Source: Marinobacterium aestuarii (GTDB lineage: Bacteria; Pseudomonadota; Gammaproteobacteria; Pseudomonadales; Balneatricaceae). Taken from it: a DNA stretch of 64,000 bases. The stretch spans positions 4,588,001-4,652,000 of the forward strand of contig NZ_CP015839.1 in NCBI RefSeq assembly GCF_001651805.1. Reading direction: 5' to 3'. How positions within the stretch are numbered: position 1 is the first letter of the stretch; each line of letters opens with the position of its first letter. The notes beneath the pieces were generated by a model that had not been told where the DNA came from, made no database searches, and saw only the letters and a list, made by a program, of their open reading frames with translations. A program made the position numbers and the translations under genes. Shown piece after piece: positions 1 through 8,379 of this stretch.

Positions 1-200
1 CGACGAAGACCGCTCTCGTGCCCGCCAAGGCTTTGCCGCCGAAAATTTGGCGACGGCCCGGCAAATCGTCTTGAATCTTCTCAAGCAGGATACGACGCAC
101 AAGGTGGGCATCAAGAACAAGCGCAAAGCCTGTGGCTGGGACCTCGACTACATGCTCAAAGTGCTTGGGGAGATCAAAATGTGATCATGCGTTTGCCCTG
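1..200 (+). mobile_element. ISAs1-family insertion sequence, right end
   Basis: The window opens inside an ISAs1-type element. Its transposase ends at 184, and the motif ATGCGTTTGCCCTG at 187-200 closely matches the usual ISAs1-family terminal repeat (CAGGGC...GCAT read inward), so the element most likely ends at 200. The left end and the target duplication lie outside the window. From 201 the sequence becomes AT-richer and non-coding. Confidence 0.65.
2..184 (+). CDS. ISAs1-family transposase, C-terminal fragment (partial at window edge)
   Basis: An open frame enters from the left edge in frame 2 and ends with TGA at 182-184, giving 60 residues. The tail (ATARQIVLNLLKQD, then KNKRKACGWDLDYMLKVL) is the typical C-terminus of ISAs1-family DDE transposases, where a GW-D--YL--VL motif closes the protein. 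The catalytic triad would lie upstream, so intactness cannot be judged. The role is transposition of the element whose right end is at 200. It is unrelated to the IS5-type transposase that follows on the opposite strand. Confidence 0.7.
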   Translation, partial: DEDRSRARQGFAAENLATARQIVLNLLKQDTTHKVGIKNKRKACGWDLDYMLKVLGEIKM

Positions 201-415
201 GGGTACTCACGAGTCGGTTTCGCTGAACGCTAGCTGAATTCCTTTAAACTCGATCATACAAAACAAAAATGGGGCCGTCATCTGTTTTTTCTGATTTTTA
301 ACTCAAACAATGGATTCAAATCCCCTTGTAATTAAAAGGACATTTTTGTATCGCTCAGGGCTGCATTCAGAGAATTTAAAGACAACTTTAACCGAATGGA
401 CAAAAACCGTTGATA
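185..415. other. Non-coding gap between two insertion sequences
   Basis: After the ISAs1 terminal repeat (to 200) there is an AT-rich stretch with no credible ORF, RBS or RNA gene. It runs straight into the GATA target copy (412-415) and the left inverted repeat of the IS5-type element. I see nothing functional in it. Confidence 0.5.
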
Positions 416-1703
416 GGGCACCTCGATTAACCGATGATTTTCGGTAAATTGAGTAACGACCCTACGGTGACGACAAAAGCAGGGTCAATTTCTCGACGAG
501 GTGAAAGTTTAGTTACTCAGTTTGATGCCTACTCTTAGGTCGAATCAGGCCTACTGGGCGCGATTCGACCTACGGTGGCCATCAGAAGGCTTCGATTCCG
601 GCTCTGCGTAAATACACCAACCGCTTCAGGTTGTAGCAGGTCGCCATCAGCGTCATCTTAACGTTCGCCCGGGCCTGGCCGATGGTTCGAATCAGCATGC
701 CTCCCATCTGGTCGATTGCCCCGAACACATGTTCTACCCGGGCGCGGATCTTGGCGATGCGATGGTTGCGTCGTTTCTGGCAGTCGGACAGTGGGCGGTT
801 ACGCGCCCCTTTGCGTTGAATTTCAGGGCGATTGCCACGCTGCCTGAGATCCGCTTCCCGCGCCTGGCTGGCATAGCCACGATCGGCGTAGACATTCTGG
901 CTGGTGTTATAGGGGTCAAGTACCTGCTCGAAGTGGCGGCTGTCATGCACCGAGGCGGTGCTGGTCTCAATAGCGCGGATCACCTTATAGCGTTTATCTA
1001 CATTGATCGACAGCTTGTAGCCGAAGTGGCTCTTGCCATGTTTCTTGGTCCAGCTGGCATCCACATCCTTCTGGCGGCGCTGGGCCGGCTTCCAGTCGGC
1101 GGGCGTAGCCTGTTGCTCAATGATGTCTTTTTCATGACTGCGAATACGCTGTTTGGGCGCAGGGACCAGGGTCGCATCGATAATTTGACCGCCGCGCGCA
1201 ATATAGCCCCGGCGCATCAGTTGATCCGCTACACCGTCAAACAGGGCTCTGGCGCCGGCTTCACCGATCCGGTTCTCAAATGTCCAGATCGTGGTGCGGT
1301 CCGGAATATTACTGATCTGCGTGAGTCCGCAAAAGCGCTGGTAACTCATGCGGTCCAGCAGTTGGTATTCCATCTGCTCGTCGGACAGGTTGTATAACCG
1401 TTTGAGTACCAGAATTCGCACCATCGTCTCCGTCGGGAAGGGAGGCCTGCCACCCTGCGAGCTGACCGGACGCGGCGCAACTTGATCAACGGCCGCCGCC
1501 AGGGCAGAAAAGTCGATGTGCAGATTGATCTCCGCCAGCGGATCGCCCAGGCGGTCGATCTTCTCCCGGTGCTGATCGGCGGCAAACAAATCGGTCTTGA
1601 GGGCGCTGCGTGGCTTCTTCATCGGTATCAGTCCATGGCTGTATCAGACGCTGTGAATTTTACCCAAGGGTACCGCTGGTCGGCGAGGTTTTTCGAGGTG
1701 CCC
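416..1703 (-). mobile_element. Complete IS5-family insertion sequence with 4-bp target duplication
   Basis: Terminal inverted repeats are visible: GGGCACCTCGATTAACC at 416-432 and its imperfect complement GGTTTTTCGAGGTGCCC at 1687-1703 (two mismatches in 17). The base quartet GATA lies directly outside both ends (412-415 and 1704-1707), as expected for a target-site duplication. The 1288-bp size and single transposase gene fit the IS5 family. Intact ends, duplication and full-length transposase point to a recent, possibly still active insertion. Confidence 0.8.
582..1622 (-). CDS. IS5-family transposase
   Basis: This 346-residue protein has an N-terminal DUF772-type DNA-binding region (about 55-125, with GGRPPFPTETMVRILVLKRL) and a DDE transposase domain. 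The catalytic residues are visible as D149 (IIDATLVPAP), D247 (YADRGYAS) and E297 (RVEHVFG). Length and motifs match full-length IS5 transposases, with no frameshift. It is the only gene of the element bounded by the repeats at 416 and 1703. The overlapping plus-strand frame at 729-1397 is a shadow. Confidence 0.92.
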   Translation of the reverse strand: MKKPRSALKTDLFAADQHREKIDRLGDPLAEINLHIDFSALAAAVDQVAPRPVSSQGGRPPFPTETMVRILVLKRLYNLSDEQMEYQLLDRMSYQRFCGLTQISNIPDRTTIWTFENRIGEAGARALFDGVADQLMRRGYIARGGQIIDATLVPAPKQRIRSHEKDIIEQQATPADWKPAQRRQKDVDASWTKKHGKSHFGYKLSINVDKRYKVIRAIETSTASVHDSRHFEQVLDPYNTSQNVYADRGYASQAREADLRQRGNRPEIQRKGARNRPLSDCQKRRNHRIAKIRARVEHVFGAIDQMGGMLIRTIGQARANVKMTLMATCYNLKRLVYLRRAGIEAF

Positions 1704-1707
1704 GATA

Positions 1708-1955
1708 GAATATCGCAGCCTAATGGGGCTGAAAGCGCACGGTAACGCAGCAAGTTCAAGCGGAAAGCGCCAAAGACAACAGATGGAGGTTGCGAAAAAG
1801 AAAGGCGACGTCCGTGTCACAATTTGGCTGACAGCAATCCGGCGTCTCCAGCAATGCCGGCGTCTCTCCCTGCACCTTTCTCCAGCATTAAACGACAATA
1901 TCACTAGCGTGATCCCGTCAGGCGGGTGCACTGCATTCAAACAACGGAGCCTGGT
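1708..1955. other. Non-coding flank to the right of the IS5-type element
   Basis: No supported gene lies here. Frames on both strands are short, lack a ribosome-binding site and resemble no family. An 11-nt direct repeat (CCGGCGTCTCC) occurs near 1840 and 1858. Rejoining the IS flanks through the GATA target does not restore an obvious interrupted ORF, so the element appears to sit in intergenic DNA. Confidence 0.4.
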
Positions 1956-2108
1956 ATGCGTAACTTTGCGTCACTATTCACCGGGCACGAGGCACCAGCA
2001 GCCAAAAGCACCTGTAACCCCAGTTTGCCGCTGCTACCCGAAGATCACTGTCACCACGACCCCGAGTATCCCGAGCGCAGCAAGGCCGACGCTACCAAGG
2101 AAGAATAG
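1956..2108 (+). CDS. Small hypothetical protein, 50 aa, Cys/His-containing
   Basis: ATG at 1956 follows a GGAG motif (1946-1949) at good spacing, and the frame stops with TAG at 2106-2108. The peptide is hydrophilic, with two cysteines and a short Cys/His/acidic cluster (PEDHCHHDPEYPERSKADA) in its second half. It has no signal peptide or membrane segment. A strong hairpin follows at 2180-2216. I do not recognise the family. The cluster could bind a metal ion, but that is only a guess. RBS, composition and following hairpin argue for a real gene; isolation next to mobile DNA argues for caution. Confidence 0.45.
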   Translation: MRNFASLFTGHEAPAAKSTCNPSLPLLPEDHCHHDPEYPERSKADATKEE

Positions 2109-2179
2109 TGCAGTACTTTAGCCCCCGCTTAGACAGTTTTCGTCTATCAAGCGCTCGGCAGAGCACGCTCAGTACGCAG

Positions 2180-2216
2180 GCAGCCCTCGCCGGCGTCTTC
2201 TGCCGGCGAGGGCTGC
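2180..2216 (+). terminator. Strong hairpin, terminator-like
   Basis: A perfect 15-bp stem (GCAGCCCTCGCCGGC at 2180-2194 with its complement at 2202-2216) encloses a 7-nt loop. It lies between the 50-codon ORF and the convergent minus-strand gene. No U-tract follows on either strand, so factor-independent termination is uncertain. Confidence 0.45.
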
Positions 2217-2265
2217 GTTCACATGTCCACTAAAAATCCTGCATGGCTGCTTATAGAGCCTTCCG

Positions 2266-2742
2266 CTAGCCTTTCACGATCAGACTGTAATCCGGCGTCG
2301 GGTTCAGCGGGCAGGAGTAGACATACTCGCCGGGCTTGAGCTCAATTTCATAGTCGCGGGTCGTTCCCAGGGCCAGGCCACCGCCCGATACGCTGGGCAG
2401 CAGGGCGCGGTCCACCAGGGTTGCGCCGCGCAACCAGAAGCCCAGTTCATAGGGCACGTTCTCGTTACTGACCCGGAAAATATAGCGACCCGGTTTAAGC
2501 TCCAGCGTCTTTGCCCCGGCCAGGCGCTCCTCCCCGGATTGTGCATTGATCGCTTCGCAGTCAGCCATGCTGCGGGTGCTGTAACCGTGATCAACACCAT
2601 TTTCGCTTTCAAGGAACTGGCATCCCGTCTGGGTCAGGTTGATCACCTGGGGCTCCTCGGCCTGAGCCGCGAAAGGTAGCGCCAGTGCCAAACCGAACAG
2701 GCCTGCACGTACTCCCCCGGAAATAAAACGCTGCTTGCTCAT
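2266..2742 (-). CDS. Exported cupredoxin-like protein without copper ligands
   Basis: The ATG at 2742 is preferred over an upstream in-frame start because GAGGTG sits 7 nt before it; this gives 158 residues. Residues 1-28 form a Sec signal peptide ending in AQA, so the mature protein is periplasmic. The rest is beta-rich and ends in YVYSCPLNPTPDYSLIV, resembling the closing strands of a cupredoxin fold. The usual Cys-His-Met copper loop is missing: C144 is followed by neither His nor Met. The other cysteines are C41 and C62. Function is unknown and the fold assignment is an inference. It stands alone, convergent with the preceding small ORF and divergent from the next gene. Confidence 0.6.
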   Translation of the reverse strand: MSKQRFISGGVRAGLFGLALALPFAAQAEEPQVINLTQTGCQFLESENGVDHGYSTRSMADCEAINAQSGEERLAGAKTLELKPGRYIFRVSNENVPYELGFWLRGATLVDRALLPSVSGGGLALGTTRDYEIELKPGEYVYSCPLNPTPDYSLIVKG

Positions 2743-2925
2743 CCTTATCACCTCATCGAAAATTGTTTGCGGCAACCCGAACCGGTGAAGCCAGTCTAGG
2801 CGCGCTCTCTGAAAGGAGACTGAAAGTAAGGCCTGGAATCAGATGCAGAACAGGGCACTGACATTCATTTGCCGTACACTGGCGCTACCTTATAACTGAG
2901 TTGGACTCTGTGGAGGATCGATCGA

Positions 2926-3636
2926 ATGTTCAAACGCATGACCCCTGCCCTGCTGTTGCTCGTTCTGCTCTGCGCCGGCCGCATCCAGGCCGCCGAACCC
3001 TTGCTGACCACCAGCTACGGCGCTCAGTACAAGGGTTTTGACCTGGCGCTGGTGCGCACTCTGAAGCCGCTGGGAAATAACCGCTTTGTGTTCGAGTCCA
3101 GAGCCCGGGGCTCGATCGCACGTATCGAGGAGAGCAGCACCTTCAGCCGTGATGCCAAAGGGCGCTGGACTCCGGAGCTGTATCGCTACAGTCAGTCGAT
3201 ACTGGGGATCTCGAAAAAGTACGAGCTGCGCTTTGATGGCGCCGGCAAAAAGGTGACCTACAGCGACAAAAAGGGCCAGAACACCATCAACATTACGCCC
3301 GGCACCCTCGACCCTCTGCTCTATCAGCTCAAGCTGCAGCAGGACCTGGCCCGCCAGACTGGCGACTATCACTACCGCTTTGTCAGCCGCAGCAAACTCA
3401 AGGATTACCGCTTTGACATTGCGGGTAAGGAAAAACTGAAGCTCGACGGAAAAAGCATCGATACCCTGCGCCTCAACAAGCAGGGTAACGATGCCAGCCA
3501 GGAAACACTGCTCTGGTTCAGCCCCGGCAACGGCTACCAGCTTATGCGCCTGCGCCATACTGAAGACGGTGACAGCTACAGCATCAGCCTGAAGTCGCTG
3601 CAGCAGAGCCCGGCGTTCATAACCTGGCTGCAGTAA
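2926..3636 (+). CDS. DUF3108 family periplasmic protein
   Basis: This 236-residue protein has a signal peptide at 1-22 (LLLLVLLCAGRIQA, cleaved before AEP). The rest matches the DUF3108 layout: an opening strand pattern around YGAQYKGFDL, a central tyrosine-rich region (YRYSQSILGISKKYEL), then TLDPLLYQLKLQQDL and a C-terminal half ending LWFSPGNGYQLMRLRH. Members are predicted beta-barrel-like periplasmic or outer-membrane-facing proteins with no assigned activity. It appears monocistronic, with the converging kinase gene starting 37 bp downstream. Confidence 0.75.
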   Translation: MFKRMTPALLLLVLLCAGRIQAAEPLLTTSYGAQYKGFDLALVRTLKPLGNNRFVFESRARGSIARIEESSTFSRDAKGRWTPELYRYSQSILGISKKYELRFDGAGKKVTYSDKKGQNTINITPGTLDPLLYQLKLQQDLARQTGDYHYRFVSRSKLKDYRFDIAGKEKLKLDGKSIDTLRLNKQGNDASQETLLWFSPGNGYQLMRLRHTEDGDSYSISLKSLQQSPAFITWLQ

Positions 3637-3673
3637 TTCAGGCTACGTCACCGGGCGATTATCGAGACGCTTA

Positions 3674-4660
3674 TTAGCGACACAGCCCCGTCGCTGCGGG
3701 GTCGGCCAGCAGACGATCCAGCTGGCTGCGGTTGATCCAGGCAATATCCCCCGGCGTTGCGTACTTGAATGCCGCCACTGCGGCACCCTGGCGCAGCGCC
3801 TCGGAATGGGATTTGCCCGCCAGCCAGGCGCTGAGAAAACCGGCGGCAAAGGCATCACCGCCCCCCAGACGCTCCACCTCCTGCGCACTAAATGCATCGG
3901 TCTGATGCAGCTCACCGGCGGGTGTCAGCAAGGCGGCACCGGCACTGCCGCGGGTCATGACCAGCAGGCTATTGGGCGCCCAGCGCTGAAAGCGGCGCAG
4001 CGTGCGCTCGTGGCAATGGGCATCCCAGGCCTCGGGCCAGAGCGCCTGAATATCCCGTTCCGCCACCAGCAACAGGTCCAGTTGCCCCAGCAGGGGCTCC
4101 AGACACAGGCGTGCCCGCTGTGGCGACCAGAGGCGCTGGCGGTAATTGATATCCAGACTGCAGGGAATGCCGGCCTCCAGGGCCAGCTGCAATGCCTGCT
4201 GCGCCGTGGCGCAGGCCGATGCCGACAGCCCCAGGGTAATGCCCGAGGTATGAAACAGTCGCGCCCGTCCCGGCTGGAACAGGGCCACCGGCAAGTCTGC
4301 GGGCTGCATGCGGGCCATGGCCGAATCGGCCCGGTCGTAAATCACCTGGCTGCGATGGGGTGCCCGCCCCGGCTCGTAAAAATACAGCCCCAGGCGGTCA
4401 TCACCCCCGGGGCTGACATGCTGCACATCCACATTGTGCTGACGCAGCGATTGCCGGACCCGGTCACCCAGTTCGTTCTCCGGCAGGCGTGACAGCCAGG
4501 CGCAATTGAGCCCCAGGCGCGCCATGGCACTGAGGGTGTTCGACTCGCAGCCGCCCACCTGCACATCGAAACCGGCGCTCTGGTCCAGCCGCTGCAGATC
4601 AGGCGGCGTCAGGCGCAGCAGGGTTTCTCCCAGCGCGATAATATCGTAAGCCTTGTTCAC
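3674..4660 (-). CDS. PfkB-family sugar kinase, 2-keto-3-deoxygluconate kinase-like
   Basis: This 328-residue ribokinase-fold enzyme has the PfkB N-terminal motif (GETLLRL, then GGCESNTLSAMARLG at 36-50) and the C-terminal signature GGGDAFAAGF (266-275), which carries the anion hole and catalytic base D269. Overall it is closest to KdgK-type kinases phosphorylating 2-keto-3-deoxy sugar acids with ATP; the exact substrate is not determinable. It is the last gene of the six-gene TRAP operon and starts 10 nt after the D-amino-acid enzyme, so it probably activates a sugar-acid-like product of that pathway. Confidence 0.82.
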   Translation of the reverse strand: MNKAYDIIALGETLLRLTPPDLQRLDQSAGFDVQVGGCESNTLSAMARLGLNCAWLSRLPENELGDRVRQSLRQHNVDVQHVSPGGDDRLGLYFYEPGRAPHRSQVIYDRADSAMARMQPADLPVALFQPGRARLFHTSGITLGLSASACATAQQALQLALEAGIPCSLDINYRQRLWSPQRARLCLEPLLGQLDLLLVAERDIQALWPEAWDAHCHERTLRRFQRWAPNSLLVMTRGSAGAALLTPAGELHQTDAFSAQEVERLGGGDAFAAGFLSAWLAGKSHSEALRQGAAVAAFKYATPGDIAWINRSQLDRLLADPAATGLCR

Positions 4661-4670
4661 CTGGTGCTCC

Positions 4671-5729
4671 TCAAGTCACCTTGCCCCGTGCCAGCACCGC
4701 CTCGGTACGGCGGAATTCACCGTCACGACAGAAGTGCACCTCGTCGAACAGGTTGGAAACCGGGCAGGCATGGTTGGGAATGATCCGCAGCCGCTCAGCC
4801 ACCAGCGGCGCCTGGCTGCAGGCGGAGAAATCCAGTACCCCATGCTCTTCACTCAGCCCAATCACCCGCGCCTGCGGATAACCCACCACCTGACCGTAAC
4901 CGTCCTGTCCCAGCAGATCCGACGTCAGCGCCTTGCTGCCCGCGTCCACGATCACCCTTCCTGCCACCGGTACACTGACCACGGTGGTCAACACCGTCAG
5001 CGCGCAGTCCGCCTCGCAAGCGCCGGCAGCCACCTGGGAGCGGTCCTGGTACACATAGGTGCCAATGCGGTACTCATTGACGATGGGCGCTTCATGGGCA
5101 TGCCACATGCTGGGCGTACCGCCACTGCTGAACACCTCGAGCGCCAGGCCCTGCTGCTCGCACAATGCAGCCGCCCGGCTGAACCACTGCTGCACCACGG
5201 CTTCGCTGTAGGCCGCCGGATACGTCATGAGCCCGCGCAGACGCAGGCCCGGCAAGCGCGCCACCAGCTGCGCCAGCTGCGCCGCCTGTTCCGGGCTTTG
5301 CACGCCACAGCGACCGGCGCCGGTGTCGCACTCCACCAGCACATCCAGTGTTTTACCCGTACCCTCGAAGGTCGCCGAAAGCCCCTGCAGCACCGCTTCG
5401 CTGTCGGCCACCACCGCCAGGGTCCTGACCTGGCCTGCGAGTGCCAGCAGCCGTGCCAGCTTGGCGGCGCCAATGATGTTGTAGCTGATCAGGATGTCGT
5501 CAAACCCCGCCGCGGCGAAAACCTCGGCCTCCCCCACCTTCTGGCAGGTTATGCCAATAGCCCCGGCGTCCAGCTGCTTGCGCGCGACCCAGGGCAGCTT
5601 GTGGGTCTTGATATGCGGGCGCACCCGCAACCCCTGCTCGTCGCAATAGGCCTGAAAACCGCGGATATTGGCCTCGAGTATCGCCTCGTCGATCAAAACG
5701 CAGGGCGTGTCCAGTTGTGGGTAGAGCAT
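4671..5729 (-). CDS. DSD1-family PLP enzyme (D-threonine aldolase / D-serine dehydratase-like)
   Basis: This 352-residue enzyme has a fold-type III alanine-racemase-like barrel. The PLP lysine is K41 in RPHIKTHK, the hallmark of the D-threonine aldolase / eukaryotic-type D-serine dehydratase group. The C-terminal domain carries H320 and C322 (PNHACPVSN), the metal-binding H-x-C pair of this family. Possible reactions are retro-aldol cleavage of D-3-hydroxy amino acids or beta-elimination of D-serine-like substrates; sequence alone does not separate them. Its ATG overlaps the upstream stop by one base (TGATG), implying translational coupling. The nearby RidA gene would suit an enzyme that makes 2-aminoacrylate. 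Confidence 0.82.
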   Translation of the reverse strand: MLYPQLDTPCVLIDEAILEANIRGFQAYCDEQGLRVRPHIKTHKLPWVARKQLDAGAIGITCQKVGEAEVFAAAGFDDILISYNIIGAAKLARLLALAGQVRTLAVVADSEAVLQGLSATFEGTGKTLDVLVECDTGAGRCGVQSPEQAAQLAQLVARLPGLRLRGLMTYPAAYSEAVVQQWFSRAAALCEQQGLALEVFSSGGTPSMWHAHEAPIVNEYRIGTYVYQDRSQVAAGACEADCALTVLTTVVSVPVAGRVIVDAGSKALTSDLLGQDGYGQVVGYPQARVIGLSEEHGVLDFSACSQAPLVAERLRIIPNHACPVSNLFDEVHFCRDGEFRRTEAVLARGKVT

Positions 5730-7216
5730 CAGCGTGTCTCCAGTGTGTCGTCTGTGAGTGCGTGGGGGTTCTCCACGATCGGCCAGATCGGACGGGTCAT
5801 CTTGCGATAGTTGCTGGTGACTGGGTTACTGGGATAAGGCCCCCCCGCATCACAGTAGATAATGTGCTGGCTGATGGCGGCGAACGCATCGTAAAAGTGA
5901 TTGGTCGACTTGATCAGCAGGATCGGCTTGGCCGCAGGGTCTATACCCAGATTGCTGAACAGGTCCGGCGCAAAGGCCTGGGAGCGGTTGCTGTTGAGCA
6001 CCACATCGATGGCCGTATCCGCCAGGCGTATGCAGACGCTGTCCCCCAGGGGTACCACGCTGTCGCCAAAGCTCTGCACGGCATCGCGCACCACCCTGCG
6101 GATCTCCACCCAGGCATCCATGGGCGCGCCGGCGTTGTCCCCGGCCTTGCCGCCAAAGCGCAGCCTGATCTTCGCGCCCTCTCCCGCCGCCACGCAAAAG
6201 CGCACCGCCATGGGATCCCAGATGGTGCCCACCGCCGCATCGGTCACCCCCATGTCGAGCATTTTCTGCAGCACCAGGGTCGAGTCCCCGGCCACACCGC
6301 CGCCGGGATTGTCCCAGACATCGGCGATGACCACCGGCTGCCGCGACGAGGCCTGGGCCTCTGCGATCGCCAGCTCAGGCGCTATATAGGGCGGGCGGGT
6401 TTTGCCGCGAAAGGAAAACAGCTCCATGCCAAGGGATTGCGCCAGGCTGTCCGCGCGGGCCTGGTCGTTGTCGGTAATCACCAGCAGCCGGGTGCCCATC
6501 TCGGGTACATCCCCGGCCATAAAGCCGTGGATAACGGAAATGGACAGCACTGCCGGCTCCTGTTCCAGCTGATGCAAGCGATCCACAAAGCTGCGCATGG
6601 GTTCAAGACTGGTGGGCAACACCTCTATCATCCGGCAATCGAACACCGCTGCCGTCGGCTTGATCTCCCCCTGCACATGGCGCACCGCCAGGTCCACCAG
6701 GTCCCGGGCGCGGTCGACGAAGTCGGTGTGGGGAAACTCCTTGAACGCCAGCAATATATCCGCCTGCTCAACCCGCTTGGCCGTCAGGTGACTGTGGGGA
6801 TCGAACTCGGCGGCGATGGTCGCCGTCGGCCCCACCAGAGCCCGCACCCGCGCCAGCAGATCGCCTTCGCAGTCGTCATAACCGTCGGCCACCATGGCGC
6901 CGTGCAGCCCGAGTATGACCGCATTCACCGGCAGGGCGGCACTGAGTTGCCCGAGTATTTCATCGCGCAGCAGCTCGTAGGTGCTGCGGTTCACCAGGCC
7001 GCCGGGTTCGGCCCAGGCGGCGGTGCCTTCGATCAGCTCCCAGCCCAGCGCCGGGATTTTCTCGCGACAGGCAATAAAGGGGGCACTGCACAGCGTCGGC
7101 GTGGCCGGATGTTCGCCGGGCGGGGCATAAAAGCTTTCCTTGAATGACGCCAGATCCGTGAACACCGGCGAAAACGTATTGGTCTCGGTGGCCAGTGAGG
7201 CTACAAAAACTCGCAT
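5729..7216 (-). CDS. M81-family metallopeptidase (MlrC / microcystinase C-like)
   Basis: ATG at 7216 (MRVFVASLATETNTFSP) is chosen because GAGGTG precedes it closely, giving 495 residues, the usual family size. The zinc ligands of MlrC-type proteins are visible as D139 and H141 (FDPHSHLT) and H163 (FPHTDFVDRA). The C-terminal half is the MlrC C-domain (VIADVWDNPGGGVAGDST). MlrC of sphingomonads acts in microcystin breakdown, but most homologues lie beside transporters for unknown amides or D-amino acid derivatives, as here between a TRAP binding protein and a D-amino-acid PLP enzyme. Amidohydrolase activity on a small imported compound is inferred. Confidence 0.85.
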   Translation of the reverse strand: MRVFVASLATETNTFSPVFTDLASFKESFYAPPGEHPATPTLCSAPFIACREKIPALGWELIEGTAAWAEPGGLVNRSTYELLRDEILGQLSAALPVNAVILGLHGAMVADGYDDCEGDLLARVRALVGPTATIAAEFDPHSHLTAKRVEQADILLAFKEFPHTDFVDRARDLVDLAVRHVQGEIKPTAAVFDCRMIEVLPTSLEPMRSFVDRLHQLEQEPAVLSISVIHGFMAGDVPEMGTRLLVITDNDQARADSLAQSLGMELFSFRGKTRPPYIAPELAIAEAQASSRQPVVIADVWDNPGGGVAGDSTLVLQKMLDMGVTDAAVGTIWDPMAVRFCVAAGEGAKIRLRFGGKAGDNAGAPMDAWVEIRRVVRDAVQSFGDSVVPLGDSVCIRLADTAIDVVLNSNRSQAFAPDLFSNLGIDPAAKPILLIKSTNHFYDAFAAISQHIIYCDAGGPYPSNPVTSNYRKMTRPIWPIVENPHALTDDTLETR

Positions 7217-7266
7217 AAAACACCTCGAGAGGTTGGCCCCGAACACAGGCTCGGGGGCCTGGGGAC

Positions 7267-8319
7267 TTAGTTCAGGTAGAGCTTGTCGTTGGCCTGCTGG
7301 GTTTCATTCAGAAACAGATCCAGCAGTTCGACACCCTTGCCGTCCTGCACCTGGCGAATGTCTTCAATGACCACCGGCTGGGTCGCCTCGCGGAAACGTT
7401 CGCGCTCCGTTGCCGACAGGGCGTTAACCTTCATGGTCTTTTTCAGCCCCTCCAGACCGCGCTCCGAGGCTTCGATCACGCGGGACAGACCTCTGCCGGC
7501 GACAATGCCCGACTGGGCCGCAAAATGGATGATCTTGCGTTCCTCGTCCGTCAAGCCGTCATAGAAGGCCTTGTTCAGCATCAGCGTATAGGGCGCAAAC
7601 AGATGGTTGGTCAGGGTCAGGTATTCCTGCACCTCATCAAACTTGGCGAAGGTCACCGTGGGAATCGGGTTCATCTGGCCATCGATAACGCCGGTCTGCA
7701 GGGAGGAATAAACCTCGCCCCAGGCCAGCGGATAGGCCTCGCCACCGAGGGACTGAATAATCTTCTGGTGCGTCGGCAGGGTCATGGTGCGAATGCGAAT
7801 GCCCTTGAAGTCTTCCAAGGTATTGATCGCCCGCTTGGAGTTGGTCACCGAGAAGAAACCACCGGTATCGGGAAAACCCAGTACCTTGACGTCGCCGAGG
7901 CTGGCGTCTATATCCGCCGCCAGCGCCTTGCCGAAACTGCCGTCCAATACCTCATAGGTGGACGCATTACTGTTGAATGCAAAAGGCACATCGAGCACAC
8001 CGATACGGGGGTAATAACCCGCCAGGGCGCCGGTAGACGACAGCGTGCCCTGGATCTGGCCATCCCGTACCATCTGGATATGTTCCTTCGCCGAGCCCAG
8101 CTGATTGCTAGGGTAGATCTCGACCCTGATCTCGCCATTACTGGCCGCTTCAACGATATTCTTGAACACGCCGGTGAAGGCATGGGCCGGGTTCTCCAGC
8201 ATGTCCGCCTTGTTGTCATGGGCGAAGCGCAGCACCTTTTCGGCGTTGGCCGTCAGGGGCATGGCGGCCAAAGTGGCCAGCAGGGATGTAGCGGCGATGG
8301 AGGTGATTATTTTTTTCAT
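7267..8319 (-). CDS. TRAP transporter substrate-binding protein (DctP family)
   Basis: The start at 8319 (MKKIITSIAATSLLATLAAM) gives 350 residues with a classic signal peptide ending TANA; an upstream in-frame start would spoil it. The mature part follows the DctP pattern: an N-terminal lobe with NPAHAFTGVFKNIVEAASNG and EIYPSNQLGSAKEHIQMVRDG, then the conserved ligand-contact region IRTMTLPTHQKIIQSLGG. It binds solute in the periplasm and delivers it to the QM permeases encoded just upstream. The ligand is probably a carboxylate, as is typical of this family. It is the third gene of the operon. Confidence 0.9.
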   Translation of the reverse strand: MKKIITSIAATSLLATLAAMPLTANAEKVLRFAHDNKADMLENPAHAFTGVFKNIVEAASNGEIRVEIYPSNQLGSAKEHIQMVRDGQIQGTLSSTGALAGYYPRIGVLDVPFAFNSNASTYEVLDGSFGKALAADIDASLGDVKVLGFPDTGGFFSVTNSKRAINTLEDFKGIRIRTMTLPTHQKIIQSLGGEAYPLAWGEVYSSLQTGVIDGQMNPIPTVTFAKFDEVQEYLTLTNHLFAPYTLMLNKAFYDGLTDEERKIIHFAAQSGIVAGRGLSRVIEASERGLEGLKKTMKVNALSATERERFREATQPVVIEDIRQVQDGKGVELLDLFLNETQQANDKLYLN

Positions 8320-8379
8320 CGACAGTCTCTCTATGGTTTCAGGTGGATAAATGGCCGTAGCCGCAGGATTCAAGCCGGC

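Noticed and set aside
729-1397. Plus-strand ORF of 222 codons across the IS5-type element
   Set aside because: It is a shadow of the transposase on the opposite strand; no RBS or family resemblance.
1644-1940. Minus-strand ORF of 98 codons to the right of the IS5-type element
   Set aside because: It spans the IS boundary, so its N-terminal and C-terminal parts come from unrelated DNA.
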